DNA from: Candidatus Methylospira mobilis
Lineage (GTDB): Bacteria; Pseudomonadota; Gammaproteobacteria; Methylococcales; Methylococcaceae
Direction of reading: 5' to 3'
Assembly: GCF_009498235.1 (NCBI RefSeq)
Contig: NZ_CP044205.1
Coordinates: 2,171,389-2,235,388 of the forward strand
DNA: 64,000 bases
Every line of letters starts with the position of its first letter. Position 1 is the stretch's first letter. Of the stretch, positions 50,258 to 60,441 are shown piece by piece. The translations under genes and the position numbers were made by a program. The notes beneath the pieces are model-generated. The model saw nothing but the letters and a program-made list of their open reading frames with translations. It did no database searches and was not told the DNA's origin.

Positions 50258-50976
50258 GCTCCACTCTCCTGCTCCCAAGCGCTGGCCAAAGGCTCGTGCC
50301 TGCAAGCAACATATAATTTCCCGGCAAAATCGGTGCGGGAAATTGCCTCTGCGCCCAGCGATTCCAAGTGAGCGCTATAAACCTGGCAATCCACCAGTTT
50401 ATAGCCCCAAGCGGCAAGGCAAGTCATGGCATAAGCAAAAACGGCCTTGGATGCATTGCTGACGCGATGAAACATGGACTCGCCAAAAAAAGCCCGCCCT
50501 AGCGTCACCCCATAAAGTCCGCCCATCAGCTTCCCGCCCTGCCAGGCCTCGAATGAATGCGCGAAACCCTTGCGATACAGCTCCTGGTAGGCAGCCTGCA
50601 TTTCCGGAGTAATCCAGGTTCCCGCAACGCCCGGCCTCGGCGCAGCGCAGCCTTGCAACACATGCTCGAAAGCGCGATCATGACTGAAGCTGAAGTCCCC
50701 GCGACGCATTTGTTTGGCCAAACTCCGAGCCGGCTTGTAATCTTCAGGGTGAATCACCCAGCGCGGATCAGGCGACCACCACAATATCGGGTCATCATTC
50801 CCATACCATGGGAATATGCCATGGCGGTACGCATTGAGCAAGCGAACCGGAGACAAACACCCGCCTACGGCCAATAATCCGTTCGGCTCCGCCAGCGCCA
50901 TCCGGATATCCGGAAACGGCTGATACGGATTATGCGGGTCCAGCGATGCCGGCATGTGACTATAGGCGATGCACAA
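50254..50976 (-). CDS. aat: Leucyl/phenylalanyl-tRNA-protein transferase
   Basis: The 240-residue enzyme adds Leu or Phe to N-terminal Arg or Lys. Motifs: GLLAVGGCLSPVRLLNAYRHGIFPWY, WWSPDPRW, GESMFHRVSNASKAVF and the C-terminal VDCQVYSAHLESLGAEAISR. The frame overlaps fchA by 17 bp; MPASLD at 50955 is a plausible alternative start. Together with bpt it forms the N-end-rule pair. Confidence 0.94.
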   Translation of the reverse strand: MCIAYSHMPASLDPHNPYQPFPDIRMALAEPNGLLAVGGCLSPVRLLNAYRHGIFPWYGNDDPILWWSPDPRWVIHPEDYKPARSLAKQMRRGDFSFSHDRAFEHVLQGCAAPRPGVAGTWITPEMQAAYQELYRKGFAHSFEAWQGGKLMGGLYGVTLGRAFFGESMFHRVSNASKAVFAYAMTCLAAWGYKLVDCQVYSAHLESLGAEAISRTDFAGKLYVACRHEPLASAWEQESGA

Positions 50977-51583
50977 CCTCCTGGTAGATTTCCCGCATGG
51001 CGGTATCGGCGCCGTCCAGGATCACGTCCAGTTCGGTTATGCTTTGCGTCGCAAACGATACGTCGCTTAAGGCTCCGGTATTGACACGGACACTGAGCGC
51101 AGACGATTTCAGCGCCGCATAAGCCGCTACAACCGCCACTCCGGCGTCGCTCACTACATTCTTGTTGCCTTTTTCCGCAACTACGCGGCTCAGCGCGATT
51201 ATCTCGGCACTGGCGCGGGCGCAAGCGAGCGGTACTTCGGTTGCGTCCTTGAGCGCCGACTGGATAGCCTGACTACGCACAGCCTTCTCCGCTTCAGTCT
51301 CCCTGGGTAACCCATAAGCCGACATTACACGGTCAAATGCTTCGATATCCTGCCGCATCATGCCCGTCAATTGCTCGCGCAAAACTTCCGCCCGCTGCAG
51401 AATATCCCTCATTTCTGCGTCTACTGCTTCATAAGCTTTTTTGTTTATGGTCAGGTTACAGACCATCGCGACCAGCGCCGCCCCCATGCCGCCCATGATG
51501 GCGGCGGCGCTGCCGCCACCCGGCGTAGGGGTCTTGCTGGCCAGCTCATTCAAAAATACCTCAAGCGACGTATCCTCAATCAT
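50960..51583 (-). CDS. fchA: Methenyl-tetrahydrofolate cyclohydrolase FchA
   Basis: The 207-residue protein (MIEDTSLEVFLNELASKTPT) belongs to the formiminotransferase-cyclodeaminase-like family with signature TPGGGSAAAIMGGMGAALVAMV and NKNVVSDAGVAVVAAYAAL. In serine-cycle methylotrophs FchA converts methenyl-H4F to formyl-H4F. Divergent neighbour mtdA supports that role over histidine degradation. A TTG at 51592 is an alternative start. Confidence 0.88.
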   Translation of the reverse strand: MIEDTSLEVFLNELASKTPTPGGGSAAAIMGGMGAALVAMVCNLTINKKAYEAVDAEMRDILQRAEVLREQLTGMMRQDIEAFDRVMSAYGLPRETEAEKAVRSQAIQSALKDATEVPLACARASAEIIALSRVVAEKGNKNVVSDAGVAVVAAYAALKSSALSVRVNTGALSDVSFATQSITELDVILDGADTAMREIYQEVVHRL

Positions 51584-51856
51584 ACGTTTCAATTCCCGCT
51601 TCTCAATATGTAAAAACCAATAGGCAAGTATAACAGCGCGGCCATGCCTGTTTACTTAAAATATACGCCCATTTTTTTCAATGATTTATCCTGGCGACAG
51701 GCAGCGAATGATTGTGTATGGACACTCTTTCCTGCCCTTCATTACTCTACACTTCCAAGTGTCCTGATTTACGCCCGGAAAAACTGGGATACAATGTAAT
51801 AATGTGCCGGTGAGTCCCGATCAGGGCAATTACAAACTTCACTACAGTAAGGATTC

Positions 51857-52723
51857 ATGAAAAAACTTTTATTCCAGTTTGACACAGATATTCACACATC
51901 GGCTTTCGACACAGTCGTGGCTTACGATGGCGGAGCCGATCACGTTATCGGTCATGCCGGACTATCCCCGGAAACCGTAGGAAAACTGGTCGAAGGCGCC
52001 ATTTTCACGCGCGCGCCCAAAGACAAAAAAAACACCGCGATTTTCATCGGCGGCAGCGATTTGATCGCCGGGGAGCATCTGTTGAAGGCGGTAAAAAACA
52101 CGTTTTTCGCCGACTTCCGCGTTTCAGTGATGATCGACAGCAACGGCAGCAATACCACTGCCGCAGCCGGCGTGGCAAAGCTGATCGGAAGCTTTAAAAG
52201 CGGCAATCTAGCGGCAAAAAAGGCGGTAGTGCTGGCAGGCACCGGTCCCGTCGGGCAGCGCGCCGCCGTCATGCTAGCCAGGGAGGGCGCAGATGTCAGC
52301 GTCACCTCGCGCAGTCTGGCCCATGCAACGGATGCCTGCGCAGCGATGCAAAGCCGTTTCGGCGTCAAACTGACGCCGGTTGAAGCAATAGACAACGAAG
52401 CGCGCGCGACCGCCATCCGGGATGCGCAAATTGTCTTTGCAACTGGCGCGGCGGGCATTGCGCTGCTTGACGCCGAGCACTGGCAAAACAATACGAATCT
52501 GGAAGTAATCATGGACGCCAACGCCACTCCGCAGCTCGGGATAGGTGGAACCGACGTGCTGGATCGAGGCGCAGAAAAGCACGGCAAAATCGTCTGGGGC
52601 GCCATCGGTTTCGGCACACTGAAACTGGCGCTGCACCGCGCCTGCATAGCGCGCCTGTTCGAGCAAAACGATTTGGTGCTGGATGTCGAAGAAATCCTGG
52701 CGATTGCGAAGAACATGGCGTGA
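51857..52723 (+). CDS. mtdA: NADP-dependent methylene-H4F/H4MPT dehydrogenase MtdA
   Basis: The 288-residue protein closely follows Methylobacterium MtdA in layout: KKLLFQFDTD start, YDGGADHV, DSNGSNTTAAAGVAKL, the Rossmann loop VLAGTGPVGQRAAVML, and LGIGGTDVLD near the C-terminus. It oxidises or reduces the C1 unit on tetrahydrofolate and methanopterin with NADP. It is divergent from fchA, which encodes the next step. This is the clearest sign of methylotrophy in the window. Confidence 0.93.
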   Translation: MKKLLFQFDTDIHTSAFDTVVAYDGGADHVIGHAGLSPETVGKLVEGAIFTRAPKDKKNTAIFIGGSDLIAGEHLLKAVKNTFFADFRVSVMIDSNGSNTTAAAGVAKLIGSFKSGNLAAKKAVVLAGTGPVGQRAAVMLAREGADVSVTSRSLAHATDACAAMQSRFGVKLTPVEAIDNEARATAIRDAQIVFATGAAGIALLDAEHWQNNTNLEVIMDANATPQLGIGGTDVLDRGAEKHGKIVWGAIGFGTLKLALHRACIARLFEQNDLVLDVEEILAIAKNMA

Positions 52724-52823
52724 TTAAACGGCCGACTCTTGAAAAAAACAATAACAGCCCCCATCGAATGACGCGTACAGAGTTAATAAACAACTTGTTC
52801 CACCATCCAGGGTTAGCTAAAAC

Positions 52824-54725
52824 ATGACAATTGCAGAACAGAAAGTAACATTGGGCTTCGAAGCCGAAGTCAAACAGCTGCTTCAGCTGATGATCCATTC
52901 GCTATACAGCAACAAGGAAATCTTCCTGCGCGAACTGATTTCCAATGCATCGGACGCCGCCGACAAGCTGCGCTTCAGCGCACTGAGCCATGAAGCGCTG
53001 TACGAAGACGACAGCGAGCTGAAGATCCGCATCGAACTCGACAAGGATGCGCGCACGCTGACCATTACCGACAACGGCATCGGCATGAGCCGCGAGGAAG
53101 TGCAACAGAACATCGGCACCATAGCGCGCTCCGGCACGCGCCAGTTCTTCGAAGCACTCACCGGCGACGAAGCGAAAGACAGCCAGCTGATCGGCCAGTT
53201 CGGCGTCGGTTTTTATTCGTCTTTCATCGTCGCCGACCGCGTGGTGCTGGAAACGCGCCGCGCGGGCGCGGCGCATTCCGAAGGCGTGCGCTGGGAATCG
53301 CAGGGCGAAGGCGATTACACGCTGGAATCGATAGAAAAACCGCAGCGCGGCACCCGCGTCATCCTGCATCTGCGCGACGGCGAGGACGATTTCCTGGAAA
53401 GCTGGCGACTGCGCACCACGGTACAGAAGTTCTCCAACCATATCTCGCTGCCTATCGAGATGAAGAAAGAACATCACGGCGAAGATGCGGACGCTCAGCC
53501 CGAAGAATACGAAACCATCAACAGCGCTTCCGCGTTGTGGACCAAATCGCGCGACGAGATAACCGACGAAGCTTATAACGAATTCTACAAGCACGTTTCG
53601 CACGACTTCCAGGAACCGCTGGCGCGCGTACATAGCCGCGTCGAAGGCACCAACGAATTTACCCTGCTGCTGTACGTGCCGGCTCATGCGCCGTTCGACC
53701 TATGGGACCGGGAGACCAAGCACGGCATCAAGCTCTATGTGCGCAAAGTCTTCATCATGGACGATACCGAAAAACTGATGCCGCGCTATCTGCGCTTCAT
53801 CCGCGGCGTGATCGATTCCGACTCGCTGCCGCTCAACGTCTCGCGTGAAATCCTGCAGGAAAACAAACTGCTGGACAAAATTCGCGCCGGCGCTGTGAAA
53901 AAAGTGCTGGGGCTGTTCGAAGACCTCGCCAAAAACGATTCGGAAAAATACGCCGCACTGTGGAAGCAATTCGGCCAGGTCATCAAGGAAGGTCCGATCG
54001 AAGACTTTGCCAACAAGGAGCGCATTGCCAAACTGATGCGTTTCAACTCGACGCACAGCGCCTCGGATGTACAGGATGTTTCCTTCGACGACTATATCGG
54101 ACGCATGAAGGAAGGCCAGGATAAAATCTGGTATGTCACTGCAGAAAATCTGGCTGCGGCCAAAAATAGCCCGCATCTGGAAATCTTCAAGAAAAAGGGC
54201 ATCGAAGTCATCCTGCTGCACGAACGCGTCGACGAATGGCTGGTATCGCACCTGTCCGAATACGACGGCAAGCATCTGCAATCCGTCGCCAGAGGCGAAC
54301 TGGATCTGGGCGATCTGGAAACGGAAGAAGAAAAACAGGAAGTAGAAAATGTCGCCAAGGATTTCGAGGGGCTGATCGAAAAAATCAAGAAAACCCTCAA
54401 CGACAAAGCTGGCGATGTCAAACTCAGCCACCGTCTCACCGATTCGCCCGCCTGCCTGGTCACCGAGCATTACGGCATGAGCCGCACCATGGAACGCATC
54501 ATGAAGTCGGCAGGCCAATTCGCGGCAGGCGGCAAACCGATACTGGAAATCAACCCCAAGCACCCTATCGTGTTAAAGCTGCGCGACGAAAGCAACGACA
54601 GCCGCTTCGACGATCTGGCGCATATCCTGTTCGATCAGGCGGTGCTGAGCGAAGGCGGGCAACTGGACGACCCGGCCAGCTTCGTGCATAAACTGAACGG
54701 CTTGCTGCAAAATCTGGCAGACTAA
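52824..54725 (+). CDS. htpG: Chaperone protein HtpG (Hsp90)
   Basis: The 633-residue Hsp90 has the GHKL ATPase N-domain ([43 protein letters not shown]), the middle domain ([18 protein letters not shown]) and the C-terminal dimerisation domain. Standard length. A perfect 10-bp hairpin follows at 54741. Confidence 0.97.
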   Translation: MTIAEQKVTLGFEAEVKQLLQLMIHSLYSNKEIFLRELISNASDAADKLRFSALSHEALYEDDSELKIRIELDKDARTLTITDNGIGMSREEVQQNIGTIARSGTRQFFEALTGDEAKDSQLIGQFGVGFYSSFIVADRVVLETRRAGAAHSEGVRWESQGEGDYTLESIEKPQRGTRVILHLRDGEDDFLESWRLRTTVQKFSNHISLPIEMKKEHHGEDADAQPEEYETINSASALWTKSRDEITDEAYNEFYKHVSHDFQEPLARVHSRVEGTNEFTLLLYVPAHAPFDLWDRETKHGIKLYVRKVFIMDDTEKLMPRYLRFIRGVIDSDSLPLNVSREILQENKLLDKIRAGAVKKVLGLFEDLAKNDSEKYAALWKQFGQVIKEGPIEDFANKERIAKLMRFNSTHSASDVQDVSFDDYIGRMKEGQDKIWYVTAENLAAAKNSPHLEIFKKKGIEVILLHERVDEWLVSHLSEYDGKHLQSVARGELDLGDLETEEEKQEVENVAKDFEGLIEKIKKTLNDKAGDVKLSHRLTDSPACLVTEHYGMSRTMERIMKSAGQFAAGGKPILEINPKHPIVLKLRDESNDSRFDDLAHILFDQAVLSEGGQLDDPASFVHKLNGLLQNLAD

Positions 54726-54740
54726 AAAGTCACAGATCCC

Positions 54741-54766
54741 CCGCCTGAGCGTACTTGCTCAGGCGG
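54741..54766. terminator. Perfect 10-bp hairpin after htpG
   Basis: CCGCCTGAGC-gtactt-GCTCAGGCGG starts 15 bp after the htpG stop. No T run follows, so it may stabilise the mRNA end or act with Rho. Confidence 0.6.
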
Positions 54767-54875
54767 ATCGCCGCTCGCCGCATAAACGCCTGATGGTGAC
54801 TCGCTCAACATCTGGCTCGTTATCGTGCAAAACCAACAATGCAGAAGTATCGAGTAAAAGCCGCTCATGCTTCAT
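54759..54875 (-). pseudogene. VapC-like PIN toxin, N-terminal remnant
   Basis: The 38-codon frame MKHERLLLDTSALLVLHDNE has the LLDTSALL start of PIN-domain toxins, with the first catalytic aspartate, then degenerates into the htpG hairpin. The remaining ~100 residues of a PIN domain are missing. Confidence 0.6.
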
Positions 54876-55047
54876 GCTCGATGCAACGATCCATCAACAG
54901 GCGTTCCGCTGCGGCACCTTTACCTAGAAAAGCAGCAATGGCATCGACTGGCGATAACTCGGCAGACGGTTAGTCCCGCACTGGATCAAGTGCGATAGAA
55001 ATCACTTCAGTGCAACGGTGGCGCAATTCCTGCCGAATGGTAATCAT
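54865..55047 (-). pseudogene. VapB-like antitoxin remnant with in-frame stop
   Basis: MITIRQELRHRCTEVISIAL, then an in-frame TAA (54970-54972), then PSAELSPVDAIAAFLGKGAAAERLLMDR...EHEA. The frame ends overlapping the VapC-like ATG. The whole looks like a type II antitoxin with one nonsense mutation, in an operon with the truncated PIN gene. The true start may lie further upstream. Confidence 0.5.
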
Positions 55048-55176
55048 ATCTTGTGGATCATCAATAATTTGACAAATGGCACACTCGATATGTTTCCTTC
55101 GTATTGTAAGCATTAACGCGCGATCGCGCACATCTAATCATCCCGATTACGGCATGAGGCATGCGGCATGCGGCTC

Positions 55177-55444
55177 TTAGAAGCTGTTCACATAATCTTT
55201 TCAGTAGTAACGCCAGGAAGGCCAAATGGATAAACTGCAAGCTGGTATTGAGCTCGCGCTCGCAGTTTTTCCATAAACGCCGGCATTTTTCCAACCAGGC
55301 GAAAGAGCGTTCAACCATCCGGCGTTGAGGTATCACCGCAAAGGTTGGATTTGCTCAAAGGCTTCTTTAACTGATATCGCTTGGGTATTTTTTCTCACTC
55401 TGCTATTTTACAACTTGTTAGCAAAAATCGTGAACAGCTTCTAA
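55177..55444 (-). mobile_element. Internally deleted IS5-family element with both ends
   Basis: TTAGAAGCTGTTCA (55177-55190) and TGAACAGCTTCTAA (55431-55444) are perfect 14-bp terminal repeats. Between them on the minus strand only the last part of an IS5-type transposase remains (RRMVERSFAWLEKCRRLWKN...FIHLAFLALLLKRL, frame 55061-55336, which reads out past the left end). The element cannot move by itself but could respond to a full copy. Confidence 0.75.
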
Positions 55445-55550
55445 AAACTGTCCATTTGTAATTCGCCCGCTTGATCACATGGCTTTAGTGACTACTTGAC
55501 TGATCGAAGCAATGCATCAGCGTCATGTTACAAGAAAATGACATGAATAC

Positions 55551-55579
55551 TTGACATATTACCTACACATCTGCATAAT
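55551..55579 (+). promoter_or_regulatory. Strong sigma-70 promoter of the initiator tRNA gene
   Basis: TTGACA (55551-55556), exactly 17 bp spacer, CATAAT (55574-55579), 11 bp before the tRNA 5' end. Confidence 0.85.
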
Positions 55580-55590
55580 AGACGGACTAA

Positions 55591-55667
<77 letters not shown>

Positions 55668-55767
55668 TATACAAGTTATAATAATAAAAATAAGCGGTTA
55701 GCGCGCATCATGAGGCCATACACGATTATCGGTTTGGCCTTTTTGTTTACCCCACTCAGAAATCCCC

Positions 55768-56640
55768 ATGCTCAGCTATCGCCACGGCTTTCACGCCGGC
55801 AATTTTGCCGACGTATTCAAGCACTTGGTGCTGAGCCTGCTCATACAATCCCAGCTCCGCAAAAACAAGCCCTTTTATTACCTGGATACGCATGGTGGCA
55901 GCGGGTGCTACGACCTGAATTCCGGCATGGCGCGTAAAAACCGCGAATATGAAAGCGGTATCGGACGAATATGGCAGGAAAAGGACATACCTGACGAGGC
56001 GCAAGGTTATTTCGAAGTGGTTCGCCACATCAACCCGCAAGGCGCGCTCAATACCTACCCCGGCTCTCCCTGCCTGACACGTTTTTTCATGCGCGCCGGC
56101 GACCGCATGGATGTATGCGATCTGCACAACACCGAGGCGGGCGCATTGAAAACCCTGTTCGCAAAAGACAGCGCGGTAAAAGTACACGCAATGGACGGCT
56201 ATCAAGCGCTCAAAGCCCTGCTTCCTCCCAGAGAGCGTAGAGGCGTTGTGCTTATCGATCCCGCCTTCGAGTTGAAGGACGAACGCGAACGCCTGCTGGA
56301 AGCACTGAAACAGGCCTATAAACGCTGGTCTACCGGCATTTATGCGGTGTGGTATCCGATACAGGACAAAGCCGCGCTGGACTGGTTTCATCGCCAACTG
56401 GCGCGTAGCGGCATTGCGCCCATCTTATGTACCGAGCTGACCATACACGATCAATATCAGCCGTTACGCCTGAACGGAAGCGGACTAATCATTATCAACC
56501 CGCCCTGGCAACTCGATCAACAACTCGAAGCTGCCGGTCCCTGGCTGCTGAATAAACTTTCCCCGGACGGCAAGGGCTTGTTCAAACTGGAGTGGCTGGC
56601 GTATCCACCTGAAAGATTGCCCGGAAACGCAAACTCGTAA
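55768..56640 (+). CDS. rlmJ: 23S rRNA (adenine2030-N6)-methyltransferase RlmJ
   Basis: The 290-residue protein begins MLSYRHGFHAGNFADVFKH, the RlmJ signature, followed by the SAM-binding YLDTHGGSGCYDL and a catalytic DPAFE motif (VVLIDPAFELKDE). It methylates A2030 of 23S rRNA. A monocistronic gene after tRNA-fMet. Confidence 0.93.
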   Translation: MLSYRHGFHAGNFADVFKHLVLSLLIQSQLRKNKPFYYLDTHGGSGCYDLNSGMARKNREYESGIGRIWQEKDIPDEAQGYFEVVRHINPQGALNTYPGSPCLTRFFMRAGDRMDVCDLHNTEAGALKTLFAKDSAVKVHAMDGYQALKALLPPRERRGVVLIDPAFELKDERERLLEALKQAYKRWSTGIYAVWYPIQDKAALDWFHRQLARSGIAPILCTELTIHDQYQPLRLNGSGLIIINPPWQLDQQLEAAGPWLLNKLSPDGKGLFKLEWLAYPPERLPGNANS

Positions 56641-56776
56641 AATTTAGTCAGAGCGTCATTGCTCAGTCAGCAGAACTTGTGCATGAAAAGCTTGCTCATA
56701 AATCTGTCGCGCAATTATAGCCTCCAGTGAGTATTTTTGCAGGAGTGACCTTTAGTCAGCGCATTGCAGACCGATC

Positions 56777-56792
56777 GCGGGCTGAAGCCCGC
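56777..56792. repeat. REP-like hairpin
   Basis: GCGGGCTGAAGCCCGC followed by TCCTACGG is a short palindrome of a type widespread between genes in Gammaproteobacteria. It sits between convergent rlmJ and pdxJ. Confidence 0.6.
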
Positions 56793-56899
56793 TCCTACGG
56801 GGCATGGGTATATACACAAATCAATAAATCATTGTTTTTAATCGCCATCACCCACAACGGAGGCTGGCAACGAAAGTTGACTTGTTACACGTCAAAACT

Positions 56900-57628
56900 T
56901 CATTTCAACAACGCTTTCATATCGCGCACCGCCGATTTCAGTCCGGTAAAGATCGCGCGCGCAATGATGGCATGTCCGATGTTTAGTTCGACGATTTGAG
57001 GAATTTGGCAGATTTCGGCAACATTGTGGTAATGCAGGCCATGCCCTGCGTTTACCTGCAAGCCCAGCGCTTCCGCCTGCTGAGCGGCCTGTCGTAACCG
57101 GGTCAATTCCTGTGCCTGCGTAACAGTGGTGGCGGCGTCGGCGTAATGCCCGGTATGTAACTCGATAACGGGCGCGCCGCTACGCCCTGCGGCTTCTATT
57201 TGGGCGGGGTCGGCATCGATGAACAAGGATACTTCAATACCGGCCTCCCCCAGCTGGTGGCAGGCGCGTCGTATGCGCGCAAAGCTGCCTATGACGTCCA
57301 GTCCGCCTTCCGTGGTCAGCTCTTCGCGCCGCTCCGGCACCAGGCAGCATGCCGGCGGCTTGATGCGCGCGGCAATCGCGACCATTTCGTCGGTTACGGC
57401 CATTTCCAGATTCAGGCGCGTCTGTATCATATCCAACAGCCGCTCGATGTCGATATCCTGCATGTGGCGGCGGTCTTCGCGCAAATGCGCGGTGATACCG
57501 TCGGCGCCGGCCTCTTCAGCCAGTAATGCAGCCTGGATTACATCGGGGTAGCGCGTGCCGCGCGCCTGACGTATGGTGGCTACGTGGTCGATGTTGACGC
57601 CGAGCCGCCGTGGTTTGGATTCAGTCAT
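56900..57628 (-). CDS. pdxJ: Pyridoxine 5'-phosphate synthase PdxJ
   Basis: The 242-residue TIM barrel makes pyridoxine phosphate from 1-deoxyxylulose phosphate and aminoacetone phosphate. Motifs: [49 protein letters not shown] segment and [11 protein letters not shown]. Its start overlaps the recO stop (ATGA). Confidence 0.96.
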   Translation of the reverse strand: MTESKPRRLGVNIDHVATIRQARGTRYPDVIQAALLAEEAGADGITAHLREDRRHMQDIDIERLLDMIQTRLNLEMAVTDEMVAIAARIKPPACCLVPERREELTTEGGLDVIGSFARIRRACHQLGEAGIEVSLFIDADPAQIEAAGRSGAPVIELHTGHYADAATTVTQAQELTRLRQAAQQAEALGLQVNAGHGLHYHNVAEICQIPQIVELNIGHAIIARAIFTGLKSAVRDMKALLK

Positions 57629-58398
57629 GAGCCAGGCTTTCCATAAGCATATTTGAACAGGTCGCGGCTTTTTAATGTCCGTCCGGCGAGGTAGTGGTTA
57701 ATGATTTGCCGCATAAGGCGTTTGGCTTCGGCCTGCTGGTCTGCGCCGGAAACGGCGCCGGCCGCAAGAGCCAGCAAGGTGGAGCCGCTATAGGTTTGCG
57801 CGTCGGGCCGAACCGCCGGACGCGCGCCGTGTTCGACTATAAAATGGTAATGGCGCCCGGATTCCAGTGGCGTATAGCTGTCCGCTTCATGTTCGAGCTC
57901 CAAGCCATACCCCATTTGTTCCAGCAGGCTGAGCTCGAATCCGCGCAGTAGTTTTTCTATCCGCTGATCGCTTTGCAGCGTCGCCAATGTCGATTCGTAC
58001 AGTTCAAACACGCCGGGATGTGGATCGTGCCTGTGCAACAAATAATAGAGTAACTCGTTGAGATAAAAACCGCAATAGAGCGCTCGGCCGGATAATTGCA
58101 TGGCTTTTCCGCGTGGCTCGACGGCATTCAGAACCGGTAAATCGGTGCGTCCGCGCCAGAAAACGTTGAACGGCAGAAATGGCTGCAATAATCCGGCCTG
58201 CGTCCTTTTTCCACGCAATGCGCCCTTGGCCAGCACGCTGACCAGGCCATAATCGCGTGTGAAGACATCCATGATCAGGCTCGTTTCGCGCCAGGCGCGC
58301 CGGTGTATCAGCCAGGCAGGAGTTAATGAGATATTTTCCAACAGAAAACCGCACGCTTTGATGAGCATCCAACACCGATTGACTTGAAACATTTTCAT
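57625..58398 (-). CDS. recO: DNA repair protein RecO
   Basis: The 257-residue frame contains the RecO N-terminal OB-fold ([35 protein letters not shown]) and the helical C-domain ([14 protein letters not shown]). RecO with RecR loads RecA at gaps. The first ~20 residues are not conserved, so the start may be MLIKACG at 58368. The protein lacks the C-terminal zinc-cysteine set found in some RecO proteins. Confidence 0.9.
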   Translation of the reverse strand: MKMFQVNRCWMLIKACGFLLENISLTPAWLIHRRAWRETSLIMDVFTRDYGLVSVLAKGALRGKRTQAGLLQPFLPFNVFWRGRTDLPVLNAVEPRGKAMQLSGRALYCGFYLNELLYYLLHRHDPHPGVFELYESTLATLQSDQRIEKLLRGFELSLLEQMGYGLELEHEADSYTPLESGRHYHFIVEHGARPAVRPDAQTYSGSTLLALAAGAVSGADQQAEAKRLMRQIINHYLAGRTLKSRDLFKYAYGKPGS

Positions 58399-58476
58399 TC
58401 GACCGGAGCCTCTTTCGCTCCTCCACTTAACTCAGGACGAACGAACCCACTTTACGACTGAAGAAAGAAAGAGCCC

Positions 58477-58484
58477 CCCTACCC
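58477..58484 (-). promoter_or_regulatory. KOPS octamer right of dif
   Basis: CCCTACCC on + (GGGTAGGG on -), between recO and era, pointing leftwards to dif. Confidence 0.45.
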
Positions 58485-58487
58485 TGT

Positions 58488-59375
58488 TCAATCGTTGTAC
58501 CCCAGGCTTAACAGCGCGCGCTCGTTATCGGACCAGCCTTTTTTCACTTTAACCCACAGGTTGAGATAAACCTTGCTGTTTATCAATTTTTCTATATCTT
58601 CACGAGCGCGCTGGCCGACTTTTTTCATTACTTCGCCATCGGTGCCGATTACAATCTGTTTCTGGCCCTCGCGCTCCACCCAGATGATAGCGTGAATACG
58701 CACCAGATTGCCCTCCTGCTTGAACTGCTCGATTTCGATGGTGATGGCATGCGGTACTTCCTGGCCTAGACTGCGTATCAGCTTTTCGCGGATAATTTCA
58801 GCCGCCATGAAGCGTTCGGAACGATCGGTAATCTGATCGTCCGGATAAATGGGTTCGCTTTCCGGCAACAGCGCCATGATTTGCGCTTCGAGCGCATCGA
58901 GATTGATTTGGCGCAACGCGGAAATAGGAACAATGGCGGCAAAGTCGAATTGCGCGGACGCTTTTTCCAGAAAGGGCAATAGCCTGTCCTTGTCTTCGCA
59001 CTGGTCTATCTTGTTGACGGCCAGAATTACCGGGCAGTCGGCCTGTTTGATTTTTGCCAGCATCCAGTCGTACTCGGCTTGCCAGCTCCACTGGTCGACC
59101 AGCCAAACCGCCACATCGACGCCTTGCAGCGCCGAATCCGCCGTACGGTTTAAATAGCGGTTCATCGCACGCTTTTCGCTGTCGTGCATGCCCGGCGTAT
59201 CGACAAAAATAGCCTGGCCGTGCTCCGTGGTTTTAATACCGTGTATGCGATGGCGCGTGGTTTGCGGCCGGCGCGATGTGATGCTGATTTTTTGCCCTAT
59301 CAAATGATTGAGCAAGGTGGATTTGCCTGCATTCGGCAACCCTATCAAAGCGACATAACCGGTTTTTTTTATCAT
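58488..59375 (-). CDS. era: GTPase Era
   Basis: The 295-residue GTPase has G1 GLPNAGKST, G2 region ITSRRPQTTRHRI, G3 DTPGMH, G4 NKID, and a C-terminal KH domain ending VKVKKGWSDNERALLSLGY. It binds 16S rRNA in 30S maturation. Start codon overlaps the rnc stop by one base (TAATG). Confidence 0.96.
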   Translation of the reverse strand: MIKKTGYVALIGLPNAGKSTLLNHLIGQKISITSRRPQTTRHRIHGIKTTEHGQAIFVDTPGMHDSEKRAMNRYLNRTADSALQGVDVAVWLVDQWSWQAEYDWMLAKIKQADCPVILAVNKIDQCEDKDRLLPFLEKASAQFDFAAIVPISALRQINLDALEAQIMALLPESEPIYPDDQITDRSERFMAAEIIREKLIRSLGQEVPHAITIEIEQFKQEGNLVRIHAIIWVEREGQKQIVIGTDGEVMKKVGQRAREDIEKLINSKVYLNLWVKVKKGWSDNERALLSLGYND

Positions 59376-60064
59376 TATTTGATTCTCAATTCGGTGCTAA
59401 GCCGCGCCAATAACAACTCGGCGGCCTCCTGCTCTGCTTTTTTGCGCGAACTGCCTTCGCCGGTTACAACATCGTTCAATAATGCGATCTTGCACGCGAT
59501 ACGAAAAAGCTGATCATGCGGTTGCCCTTTTTGAGACAGCAGGGTGTATTCAGGCAATGGCAATCCGCGCGCCTGCATGATTTCCTGCAAGCGTGTCTTC
59601 GGGTCCTTGTTGCGATTTTCCAGCGACAGCCGCTCGATGGCATCGTGAAATAGCTGAAGTATCCATGTCCGGCAGGCTTCCATGCCTTGATCGAGCACCA
59701 AAGCGCCCATGATCGCTTCCATAGCGTCGGATAGCGCGGAGTCGCGGCGATAGCCGCCGCTCTTCAGTTCGCCGGAACCCATGATCAAATAGTCGCCCAG
59801 CTGCAGCGCACGCGCTATCGCCGCCAGAGAGCTTTGATTGACCAGGGAAGAACGGAAACGGCTGAGAACGCCTTCATCCGCATCGGGAAACTTTTCGTAT
59901 AGGCGCTCGGCAACGACAAACCCCAGTATCGAATCTCCGAGAAATTCCAGGCGCTCGTTATGTTTGATATCGGCGCTGCGATGCGTCAACGCGCGCTTCA
60001 GCAGTTCGGGATTATTGAAATAAAGCCCCAACTTTTTTGCGAGTTTGTCCGGTGCCAGGATCAA
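59375..60064 (-). CDS. rnc: Ribonuclease III
   Basis: The 229-residue enzyme shows the catalytic signature NERLEFLGDSILGFV, the second acidic site (DAMEAIMGAL), and a C-terminal dsRNA-binding domain (DPKTRLQEIMQARG...SSRKKAEQEAAELLL). A TTG start overlapping the DUF4845 stop gives the family length. It processes rRNA precursors. Confidence 0.95.
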   Translation of the reverse strand: MILAPDKLAKKLGLYFNNPELLKRALTHRSADIKHNERLEFLGDSILGFVVAERLYEKFPDADEGVLSRFRSSLVNQSSLAAIARALQLGDYLIMGSGELKSGGYRRDSALSDAMEAIMGALVLDQGMEACRTWILQLFHDAIERLSLENRNKDPKTRLQEIMQARGLPLPEYTLLSQKGQPHDQLFRIACKIALLNDVVTGEGSSRKKAEQEAAELLLARLSTELRIK

Positions 60065-60411
60065 GGTTGTCCGGTCTCGGTGCTGTCGTCAAAAAAAATC
60101 AGGGCCGACAGGTTGCCCACGAGCGGCACTACGACGTCATAAGCTATCCGTATCTGATGGCGACCATCCGGCTGGGACTGAATCATTATATCTTCGCGCG
60201 CAATATCGTCGACTTGCTCAAGTTGCCAGCGCTGTTGCAATAAACCGATAATTTCCTCTTCGGATTTTTCGCCTCTGGCCAGCTCCGACGACAGCTGCAT
60301 CAGCACGGCTTTGGCATGGAAATGTTCGATATAGACGGGAACCACCTTGACCGCTACTGCCGCGAAAATTCCGATCAGCGCGAATACCCCAAAAAAACCT
60401 ATACGTCCCAT
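60061..60411 (-). CDS. DUF4845 membrane protein
   Basis: The 116-residue protein has one N-terminal membrane helix (FFGVFALIGIFAAVAVKVVPVYI) and a periplasmic domain. DUF4845 genes habitually lie between lepB and rnc in Proteobacteria, as here. Function unknown. Confidence 0.85.
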   Translation of the reverse strand: MGRIGFFGVFALIGIFAAVAVKVVPVYIEHFHAKAVLMQLSSELARGEKSEEEIIGLLQQRWQLEQVDDIAREDIMIQSQPDGRHQIRIAYDVVVPLVGNLSALIFFDDSTETGQP

Positions 60412-60441
60412 CCCTATGTGCTCCCTTGCTCGATTTACCGC

